Positions 35,401-47,400 of a DNA stretch of 64,000 nt are shown here, in pieces. This DNA comes from Haliclystus octoradiatus (lineage: Eukaryota; Cnidaria; Staurozoa; Stauromedusae; Haliclystidae). The stretch covers positions 27,254,728 through 27,318,727 of the forward strand of contig OU744449.1 in NCBI GenBank assembly GCA_916610825.1, written 5' to 3'. Within the stretch, counting starts at the first letter, position 1; each line of letters opens with the position of its first letter. A program made the translations under genes and the position numbers. Under the pieces are notes generated by a model that had not been told where the DNA came from, did no database searches, and saw only the letters and a list, made by a program, of their open reading frames with translations.

Positions 35401-38400
35401 GATAATGGGTCTCACCGTCACACAATCCCAGCACCAAAGCCAAACAATGTAGACAAGACGACAGGTTTGATATTATAAAAAACAAAAACCTATTTATAAA
35501 AGCCAACATTTCTGAAGCAACATACATCATTCAAAAAAGAAGAGAAAGATTAATTGGCTATGCACTAAGACGACCCATCACACCATTGGCACTTGATTGA
35601 AAACATATACCAACTAAGCCATATCAAAGAGAACACTTAGCAGTAACGTAGGCTATCCACTTAGTTTGTTTTAAACCAATCTGTAATATGGCATTTTGAT
35701 GATGATGATTATATTTATATTTCCATGTTTCTAATAACAGAGTGAAGAATATAATCATAGCAAGAAAGAAAGGGAAGAGATTGGTGTTGAGTTGTACGGA
35801 TTACAACAAGAGTTAGCCAATCATCAAATGACATTAGAAAAAGAACATAATCGATTTAGCAATGAGAATCAAATGAGACAACAATACGATTCTCAATTGC
35901 AAGAAACTAAAAAACATCATCAAATGTTTGCTGATAATTATAATGAACAAATCAAGAAAGGTTAGGATGACCAATTTATTATATACATACAACTAGTAGT
36001 AATAATAATGACATATAGTTGTCTATCAGTAAATAATAGTGCTCAATGCCAATGATCGACAGGACGTAAATACTAACAATGAAATGTGAGTCAAAGACTA
36101 CACATTCATTTCTGTAACTTCTTAGAAACATTTTTAACTTTCCTTTAAATAACAGAAATTGATGTATCTCTAAGTCTTTTACTCAATTTTATTATTAGTA
36201 ATTAATCTATTAATATTCATATTGTACAGTTGGTAAAGCATGATTTTCTATGATTAGGGGAGTTCTAGTATGTATATTAAATGTAAATGGTTCAACTGCT
36301 GTTGCAAAACATGCTATGAGTTGATGAACAGTTATACTTACGCTACTAATCTCCATAGTATGCCTCAAACAAACCAATTATTATTAGTGAGAATGGAAAA
36401 GTTTGTTAGAACGAGGTTATTTATACTGTAATAAATATATTGATGTGGAACCCAGAGGGGCCTTCTATTGGAAAGAATTGAATCGATGTTCTAAGTTTCA
36501 GAATATTCTTTTAATTGAATACTCTTTTGGTTGTAGCTCGTGATCTTCAAACTCAAGTTGAAAATCTTTCAAATAAATTACGTCAAATTGAATTATCGAA
36601 ATCAAGTGTCAAATCTGATATTGCCATTGTTAAGCGTGCAGCTGAAAAGGCGGACACAGAAGTACTCAAAGCTGAAGAAGAAAAGAAGAGACAGGTTTGT
36701 ATTACCAATTCAATTTTGATTTGTTTTCATTAGGCAAATGTGCCAGACAAGTCTTGCATGAAAGTTGCCGTTGTTTATCCAGGGCTTTTGTCATTATCAA
36801 ATTCCCATGCTGTTTTTATTAATAACCGACTATCTGTTGAGAATTCTATTCTTTCAAAAGACTTTTGATTTGACTTGTTATAGCTTTGTGTCTACGCCAA
36901 GTGTTCGGATCTGATCTGGATCAAACACTTGATGGCCAGAATCTGCATCCAAATCCAGATAATAGATGTTTATTTATAATACTTGTTGCTTGATGCGATA
37001 TTAATGAAATTTCATCCTATTTATGGTCCAGCTCTAAATTGAAAATTTCATACATATGTTCGGCTCCTGTCAAACAGTCCAGGTCCATTTCACCTCTGAT
37101 AAGTCCATTTATGTCCATTACTGTGGACCATTCTTTCACCATGTTCATACCCTGGTTCAATCATTACAGGATTTGTTAGTTGATAAACTTATCCAACAAG
37201 TCGATAACATGAGAGACATCTTTCACCATGTTCATACCCTGATTCAATCATTACAGGATTTGTTAGTTGATAAACTTATCCAACAAGTCGATAACATGAG
37301 AGACATCTTTCACCAAGTTCATACCCTGATTCAATCATTACAGGATTTGTTAGTTGATAAACTTATACAACAAGTCGATAACATGAGAGACATCTTTCAC
37401 CATGTTCATACCCTGATTCAATCATTACAGGATTTGTTAGTTGATAAACTTATCCAACAAGTCGATAACGTGAGAGACATCTTTCACCATGTTCATACCC
37501 TGATTCAATCATTACAGGATTTGTTAGTTGATAAACTTATCCAACAAGTCGATAACATGAGAGACATCTTTCACCATGTTCATACCCTGATTCAATCATT
37601 ACAGGATTTGTTAGTTGATAAACTTATCCAACAAGTCGATAACATGAGAGACATCTTTCACCATGTTCATACCCTGATTCAATCATTACAGGATTTGTTA
37701 GTTGATAAACTTATCCAACAAGTCGATAACATGAGAGACAATATTGCAATGTATCAATCTCAATTAGAAGCTCAAAGACAAGAGACAAAATCAGCAACGA
37801 AATCTGTATCGGAAGCAAGCATGGAACTGGAGGTTAGTATTAACATTTCTAAATACGGTCAAACCCTACATAGCAGTCACCTATTGCGATGATCTGTATG
37901 TAATCTTTATTTCATTAGGATATATCCAATAAGCCAAGTGTATATAGTGGTCACTCTTTGTATGTCTAAGATAGTATTTTCTATTGAATCAACCCTGTAT
38001 ATAAGGTCACCTGTATATAGTGGTCAATTTATCTGCCTCTCATAGCTGGCTGTTATATACAGGTTTCACTGTAATTGAAAAATGAATCGCTACAAACGCT
38101 GTCATGTACATGTCTCACCATAGTGAATTAATTCTGAATTTTGTTTTGAGTTCAATCAAATGTCAACCCAAACCCTTGACTCCACATCAATGATATACGT
38201 CAATGTGATGTTTTGATATGTTTTCGATCAATTGCTACCTTCATCTTTGAATTCAAAGGCTTTTTTGTCATATAGATCTGGTAATAAAGATCTTAAAATA
38301 TTTATAACTCGCATAATTTTGAATGAAGTACTGTAATGCTAATATTATCCAATCTTTCTTCAGGCAATTGATCTTGAGAAAAAGCAGTTGCTACAACAGT

Positions 38401-41400
38401 GGAACAGTAGCTTAATTGGCATGAAGAGACGAGATGAAGCATATGCCGCAATGCAAGAAGCCGTTGGGTAAGTTGACAAACCAAGAAATATATTTACTTG
38501 TTTTCGCATATATCCTTTTTAAAAAGGGTTCATAGGCCTACACAGGTTACTGTTGTTCATTGTGATTCACAAGTACTCAGTATGTTAGCCCACCTTTGTC
38601 TGAGTATGTTAGCCCACCTTTGTCTCAGTATGTTAGCCCACCTTTGTCTCAGTATGTTAGCCCGCTTTTGTGAAGCTAGAACATCGCTGCAAAGGGCTCT
38701 GGTATTCATTATGCGTCAGTCATGTCTCCTAGCATCACTTGTGCTGGTAAATCGCGATGAAGCACAGCAACCTTGCAAGTGTATGAACCCGGCACCGCAT
38801 GAACATTCCAAATAACCATGCACAGTTCATGGACACCTTATATAATCAAATCATGAACAAGTCTATAAAATGAAGTTAAATGACCTGTTTTGTATTGCAT
38901 TTTTATGAAGTGTTCATTAAAATTAGGCTATTTAATGTTCATGATTTATTTACATAGAGGTATTGATGTATTGGTTTGTTTAGTTTGTTAGTCTAGCAAG
39001 TTCTAGCCTGCGCGCAGACCCAAATCTTTTTTTTTATGATTAGTAGGGCCTGCGTAATATCGACAGAAAGCTTGCGCTGGGCGGAAGTTGGAGGGAGTGG
39101 CGGAACGTCATTACACTTTAACTCCTGCTGTTCAGCGTTGTTCAACTACAGACGGCGTCATAAACAGCATTTCTGCAAGTCCGATTTTCGTAAATAACAA
39201 AACTTTTCACAATCAAAATTGACACTTATTATTTACGAAATAAAATGAGTTGATTCATAACCACGACCAAATGATTAATACTAACTTAATACAACATACT
39301 ATTTCTGTTCAATATGAAGTGATCTATTAAGTTGTCCAATGTTTTTAATGCATTTGTTTTTCACAGAGAAACTCGAAAATTGACATCAATGATGAGAATT
39401 AGTCTTTCGCGAAGAAATATTTTTGTAATCCATTGGCTCAGTGAACAAGATCCAGAGATTAAATCGTTCTATATCTAATACAATAATTTGTTCTTTAGAT
39501 ATTACCCATGACAAATTGGCTTTTACGACGAACACAAATACAATCCAAATAAATTTCAGTATCTTGAAATCAAGTCTTTGTTGGCCGATGCTGCATGTAA
39601 AATAGCATGTCCCCTCCTCTGTGAAAGGCAAATTAATAATTACAACAAGAAATCGTTTTCGTCAATACACTATGTTTCATTTTATTACAAACATAATTAC
39701 AAAAAGTCTGAGGTCTCCCTCGTACAAAACTGAAAAACGAACACAGGCAAATGATTTTATCGAAGAAGAACGACGTTTTACTTGAAAAGGAATGCGTCAA
39801 GAACTTATATTTATCGACCAATCATGTTCTGGTTCTAGTTTTGGAGAACTCGCTAGCGATTGGCTGATGAACAATAGACAAACAATAGATTTCTCACGTT
39901 TCTGCCACTCCCCCTAATTTAGTCCAGCGCAAGCTTTCTGTCGATATTACGCAGGCCCTACTAATCATAAAAAAAAGATTTGGGTCTGCGCGCAGGCTAA
40001 GCAAGTTCAAAATGACACAAATAATCTTATTTTTTCAAATGATTTGTTTTTCAGTCTACAAAGTCAGCATATTATGGCTATTGAAACTGAACTTGATGGT
40101 TATAAACGTCAGATCAGTACTGCACAAGAACGAAATGAGCATTTAACATTAATGCATAATCGAATTGAAACAGATATGTCGATGGTTAAGAAACAAGTTG
40201 TCAGCAGCAAGAACAAACGAGATGTCTTGAAAATACAGTATAGTACATATAGTCGTACATTACAAGAAACAGAACAACAACTCAATAAAACAACAACGGT
40301 AAGTCAAATTTAAATTGATGAAATATATTAAAGGGGCAAAATTGACCGGCGACTGCTGAAAGCAAAAGTTGAATATATGCTTAGCGTAATTCAACCGTCT
40401 TGCTTTGAAACTATCGTTATACGCAGGTCTAATTTATAATAAAATTCTTGTCAACAATGAATATTGTGTTATAAACATTGAGCATGCATGTGATCCTAAG
40501 TGCGTAGAGCCTGACGGTCATTTTTGCTCCTTTAAGTAGAATGTGAAAGTCATTTGAGTCATTTGGAAAAAACTTTTGGTACTTTGTTACTGTCAATTGT
40601 CTAATGGGCCTATTGCTCAGGCAAAAAAAAACCTGTTTGGATCGATATTTTTTCATATGATTAGATACTATATAGTTGATAATAAGCCTTGTATGACGTA
40701 ATTTAGTTTGTATTTAAATAGTTTATTTTGTAATTTATAAATTAGTGTGTGGAAGGCATAGGGAGCTTATCAGCTCTATGAACTCAGCCCTTATAAATTG
40801 TACTTGATTGCATTAATAATAATAATATTACATTTTACAGTCAATAAATGACTGGGAGTCACCCCATCAGCACACATACTTGTTCATTGGGGACATAATT
40901 ACATACAAATACATAACAAATTTACAAACAATTGAATACAACTAACATGTATGCACCGACGGGAAATCAAACCTGCAACCTCCCGTACAGATGTACAGAG
41001 TGCTGACACTCTGCCACTGAGCTACAAATGCATTCAAGATAGTCGTTTTGCTAATTGACTGATAGAACTATTATGAGTTTGTGTACAGTTGATAGAAAGT
41101 TCATGAATGTGAAGTTGTCTACATTTCCAGATTGTTCCATATTGGTCGTAAATTATCACACGTATAGTTTAATATTTTGAGAAAAGTATGAATTTTCAAA
41201 CCGTGATGCAATGCAATGTTCTTGCTAACCCAGGTTACCATTTGTCATAGCCAAGTCATGACATTCAAATTCATTTCGAATCATAAATCGATGAGTGTTT
41301 GTGTGGCGTTTAATTGACAATTGGCGTTTCAATATTGGGTTTTAATGTTCTATTTTATAATAACGAATAAGGCAACTCAATATAAAGGCATCACAATATC

Positions 41401-44400
41401 TTACCTATTCTTTGCAACTCAAACATGTTTAATTGGACTGAAATGTTTTGTTTTCAGGAGGTCAATATTAAAGAATCAGAATTGAAAGGCTATCAAAAAC
41501 AAATTGAAAAAGAATTTCTTGAGAAAGTCAAACTTGAAGACGCGATTGTTAACAAAATGAGGGAGCATTTGACTGCTGATAAAGCAGCAACTTATACAAA
41601 GAAGATTACAGATCAAGTTCGACAGAGAACAACTGAACTTGTAAGTACCCTACCAGTGTCTGATCTAAGCAAGTAAGTACTGTAGACGATGTCACCCTAC
41701 CGATGGCACCCTTATCACTCCTCTATTTCTAGAGGAGTGGCTCTTTTTCGCTAAGAGCAGTGATTATAAATACTCTTTACTGATCTCAGCCGCGACACTG
41801 CAGATCAATTTCAACAGATTTCATGGCAGATAGGTTTCGATTGTCAATGCGCAGCGATGCATTCCATCTGGACCATTCCATCCGCTATCAGAAGATAGTA
41901 CTTATTTGATGTTTCAGATAAAGTCAAGGCTGAATTGACCTTCGGAGGATTTGAACCACAGTATGTCAGATCTGATCTGATCTGAAGTTCGGTTGCTCTG
42001 CCATCTGAGCTAATCCTCCTCCAACTTCTGATCTCGACGGATCTTAGAATCTGGATCCTGGACACCTCTGCTATATATTACATCTCATCAAACATTTTTT
42101 TTAGGAAAGAGCTGTTGCAGATGTAGAAAATGAGATCTCAAAAGATATTCTCAATACTGCTGATGCTAACTCCCGTCTCCAACTTCTCGAAGAAGGCGTT
42201 GCCGACATGAACAATGAAATAAATCAAAAGAATTCAACAATTTCTAAATTGGAAAGCGAAATGAAACGTAAAAATGCTGTGATTGAAAAGAAACAAGGTG
42301 CTATTGAATTATTGAATAAAAAGATTGATGCTTTGAAAAATAAAGATGGGGTGAGTTGGTCAATAGATCATTTTCATCAAATGATGCACAGACTAGCACA
42401 CTAGTTAGTCCTGATTTTGAGCAAAAATGAATCATTATAGTTTTAATAAGATTAAACCAGGAAGGAAAGTGATCAAGACAATATATACTATTTTCTGTCT
42501 CTGCAGATCGATTTGAATATATTGTATGGTATACATGAAACTTCCTATAAAACAGGAATCTTTCTAGAATCTAGGATTCCAGGATTCCTACTTTTTTCGG
42601 ACCCTGCCCCTGGGATTCCCTTAGAAGTCTTAATTATCAAAGGACAACATTGTTCTGCAGCTCTTTACTATGCACTGGAAGTGTTTCGTTCTTCACCAAG
42701 ATTTCCAGCTGTATGTTGGTATTGATTGTGTGACTGCACATAGGAAATTGTTGCTAACCAAGAATGTTTTCTTCATTTAGGACAATGAATTCTCTGGACC
42801 ACTTGAATTCCAAATAAAAACATTACAAAAACAAATTGTTGCCAAGCAACAAGAATGCATGGAATTACAACAGTATTGGCTCAGACAACAAAATCAGCTT
42901 GTTAAGATCATCAAAGATGTTCAAATACAATCAAATGAAATAGAAATGTTGAAAAAGAAATCAACAATATTACTGCAGAAGAAAATCAGAGTTGAAGGTA
43001 TGGATTGTATGGTATCTGGATGCTGATTTTTTCATTTATATGTATGAATGTTTAATAACTAAATGTCCAATTAAAGGGAGAATACTGACCGGGGAACGTT
43101 GCGCGCGGAACTTGAATTCTTTATACCAAATTCAAGTACTCGTTTTGAAACAGAGTCGGCCTCGCCTTAATTCTATTGTTTTGAACGAAATAATCAAAAG
43201 CACGAGACAGGAACAAATGTTGAAGCCGTGAACTCGTGACAATCATCAACAAATCAATGTTTTTGAACAACGATTTATTCCATGCATTTAACTCAGATTC
43301 GCATAGTTTTATTGAATTATCACATTAGTTTGCTTTTGGTATATTTATCCTTGGTTATATTTACTGAAGTTGCCTTGTTATTAGTTGGCAAGCTTTTATG
43401 GACCGATCGTTACATCAAAAACATGAAAAAGAACGATAGTCGATACGCAAGATGACCTAAGATGTCAAGAAACACAAGGATTTGGCTTTATAACGAAAAT
43501 AAAAATATTAAACAAGGTTCTTGTTTAGTGTTACTTTTGTTCAACATATCAATCGAACTGATCGAACTAAAACCACTTCTGCACATCATACTTTTTATAC
43601 TGTTGATCACATAGTAAACAATACATTAAAGTCCAGAACGTGATAAAATAAGTACGTAGTATAGCTCCCAAATTGTGATTTTAATTTGTTCATTTGAAAT
43701 GCTTTACCATAAAATCAACACACGGCCAGAATAATAAAACGAAGCTCACTCGGAACTCACTAGCCTGCGTACCAGCCCCAAGGTTTTTTCTGAAACCTAT
43801 GGTTTCAGAAAAAACCTTGGGTTTGGTACGCAGGCTAGCTAGGAACTCACACGCACGGCAGCTTTTCTCAAAGCTTTGTTTAAATTGATGACGTATGAGT
43901 TGGTTGAGCGCGCAATGTTCCCCGGTCAGTATTCTCCCTTTAAATGCTTAGTGCAGACTTCAGGGGTGGCACCAGTTTTCCCTGGCAAGGGGGCTGGCAT
44001 CCTCGATAGGGGGCTATACCAAATTCCCATGTTACATAGAAACAATTTGGCAATAGTCTCTAATACTGGAATGGAGCAAATTCCTACTGTTTTTTACGAA
44101 ATATGTTAAAAAATTCCCCGACAGAAAATTTAGTCTTCCCCGACGGGGGGCTGACCATCCACAACGGGAGGGCTGTAGTCCCCCTGTGAAAAATATCCAG
44201 GAACTAGTTAGTTCATGGCATTTTCACATTTTAATATCGGCCTAAAAAAGTTATCGTTTTCACATTTTTTACATTTTCATGATGCTTTCACAACACTCTC
44301 ATGGCATATCCATTGTCTGGTGTTGTTGGTAGTGGTTTATAATGTATTTTATATTCCTTTTTGATTGATTTAGGTGATATTGAATCAGAACAACACGAAA

Positions 44401-47400
44401 TTGCAGATGTTCAACATAGCGTGCGGGATATGCAAAAAGACATGTTGAAACTTAATGCATTGATCCATAAACACCATGGATTGGAAACAGATTTACAACA
44501 AGATAATATTTTGGTTGAAGGAGACTTTATCCAAACATTAAAGGTTAGATGTTCAACAGTTGATATCTTTATGATGGAATGCTCACAAACCTTTAACAAT
44601 ATGTGTATAAACTTTTCATGGACTTGCATTTAAAAATAAATCATAGTAATTCAGGCAGATCGCCCTACCAAAGGCATCCGTATTCTATTTCTAGAGGAGG
44701 GGATCTTTCGGCTAAGAGAAATGATTGTAGGTATATTTTTCATTGATCTCAGCCACGACTTACCGGTAGATCAATTCGACAGATTTCACGACAGGTGAGC
44801 CTCGATCGTCAATGCACAACGATGCACGACAGCTATGCACAATGCAATTCCCTATGTAGTATTCCATCCGTCATCAGAAGATGGATCCGTACTCATTTGA
44901 TGTTTAGATAAAGTCAAGGCTCAGTTGACCTTAAATGGAATTGAACCACAATCAACCAGATATGATCAGATTTGAAATCCGGTTGCTCTGCCATCTGAGC
45001 AATTCCTCCTTATAAGCTTGAAATATTGAAAAATGCTTCTATTTTAGGATGCAGAATTGGAATCAATCAAATTACAAAATAATTCTGATGGTTTGAAAGA
45101 GGAAAAACAAAGATTACTGAATGCTTTAGTTGAAGCTGAGTGAGTTTGAATGTTGTTATTGTGTTTAGATATATACAGTCGAACTTGCTTAATGTCCCCC
45201 CTCTGGTACGGACAAAAAGCGGGCATTAAGCGAGGTAGGATTATGAGAGTTTATATAGAGAATTGAAAATAGAAATCAGTTTTATGTGGGGATATTAAGC
45301 AAGATGGGACATTAAAAGAGGGGATATTAACCAAGCTCTACTGTCGTTACACTGATAGATTCTTTGCCGTACACAATGAATTGACAGATTTGAGTGTACA
45401 ATATCCGGGTGGATCAAAACTTTGACAAAAACATGTTATTCAATTGAAGTAATCATTCTTGAAATATTTATAGATCGATATAGTAACATCAAGGTACTTC
45501 TGTTGTCTTTGCTGTTTCAATAGTGCTCGATGCCATAAATGCAGAGCTGCTTAATAATAAATAAACGAAAAAATCAGACATTCATATTTGCTACCATTAA
45601 TTTCACGCAAAGGCGATCATCAGGCAATTTAATCTGTATCGATATAATATATCGATATAATGAGTCTGAATTGTGCGTAAAAATTCTCTTGTCAATTAAA
45701 TAAAACATTACGTTTCTCAACATTCATGGAATAACCACTGTTGATGATTACCATTGCATAATGCTGTTCTAAATGTGTTTTTCGGAAGAATTCAAACCAA
45801 AGTGCATCTGCATAATTATCTTCAATAAGTTCAATAAAAGAAATACTGTATCTGTATATTAAGAGCAAAGCGTTTGTTTTAAATTTTAAGTAAATAGTTT
45901 AAGACTGGGGTCTTTATGAAGCAGCTTCCTCTGAATCATTCTATCTGCTATCCGAAGACCGTACATATTTGATATTCAGATAATGAGTTGACCATTGGAG
46001 GTTGGAAGACAGACCATCGGAGTGCTTTGCCATATTAGCAATCCCCAGAGAACATAACGCCTGCAAAATAATTATCAAGTTCATGAACTTATAAACGTTC
46101 ATGAACTGTTCATGATCTACTTATAAACAGTTCATGAATTGTTCATGAACGTTAAATGTCCTGTTTTGAAAAACTTTCCCTGTTTTATAAAAATTGGGCC
46201 ATTTGACGTTTATGAACTGTTTTCATAGTGAAAAAATAATGTCATACCACAACATCGAATCAACTTTAAAAAGCTCTCTTCGTACCAATTCTTATGTACC
46301 ATTTAAATTGTAGGCGTCAGATCATGCTATGGGAAAAGAAAACCCAGTTAGCAAAAGAAGCACGTGAAGCTGTTGATTCGGATATTGGTAGAGGTGAAAT
46401 GCATGCAATGAGAGCTGAGATTCATCGTATGGAAGTGAGGTATGCGCAATTAATGAGACAACAGGAGAAAATGATGCAGGATATGGAAAAATCAGTTTTC
46501 AGAAGAGAATGCATCATTGTTAGGTGAGTATTGTTTTTGATTTATCAGTTTAACATAAACCAAATAAGCTAGCAGTTTTTCACAGGTGATTGCTTATTCG
46601 GTAAGTAATTTTGAAGCGTGTGTGAGTTTAAACGGCCGGATTCCCTCAACGCCAAACCAATAGTGGTTTTTGTAGATATTGAATCCAAGACTCTGCTAGC
46701 TAGAGGCTACATCAGATCATATTAGGTACTAGTAATCCAAATGTTCGACATGTTCAATCCAATCGGAATGAGAATAATGCGGAAACAAATTTAACATTTA
46801 ATTCCACTAGATACTAGGAAACAAGGATCATAAACACAATCTATCTTGCAATTCAAACTTTAGCGATACAAAAACGGAATCACTAATTTGATTACGAACT
46901 TTCGGAAACATTAACTTATATGCTTAAGAAGGTCATCACAAACCGCTGCATAACTGATTTTCGCTTTTGAGTTTTCTGCTGGAGTGACTCAAGTGCATCA
47001 TAAAGATACATATCATATAGAAACTATGTGACAATTGCTTTGTTAAAATACTAGCACACTTTTGTAAACTTTTACAAGACAATTGGTACACAGTTTTTAT
47101 ATGAGACTTAGCTTTATGATGGGGGCTTGAGTCACTCCAGGAGAAACCTCAAAAGCAAAAATTAGTTATGCAGTTGTTCGTGATTTTCTGATGCCTTCTC
47201 GTTTCCCTTTACCTGCCCTACTGTGCACCATTAAATAATGGTTCATAGGAAATATGCGCCAATCGCTCAATGTCTGTTATTAACATTTTTCTTGTAAAGA
47301 AGAGTGCTTGAACACATCTCAGTTGCTTTGTTATGATTTATTGTCAAACTTTGATTGATTTCCATTTGTAGAGGTGATGCTCAAGCCAAAATGGGAAATG

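Noticed and set aside
37056..37892. A single 278-codon gene with seven repeats
   Set aside because: The open frame starts in intron sequence and runs past a good 5' splice site at 37832; the conserved part is CCDC40 exon 6, so this is an exon with duplicated acceptors rather than a separate gene.
40963..41028. A tRNA gene on the minus strand
   Set aside because: The A and B boxes are tRNA-like, but the anticodon arm and acceptor stem do not pair properly and the sequence is part of an inserted SINE.
41990..42022. tRNA genes at the ends of the three SINE copies
   Set aside because: Only the promoter boxes resemble tRNA; the cloverleaf is incomplete and a common 260-bp body follows in each copy.
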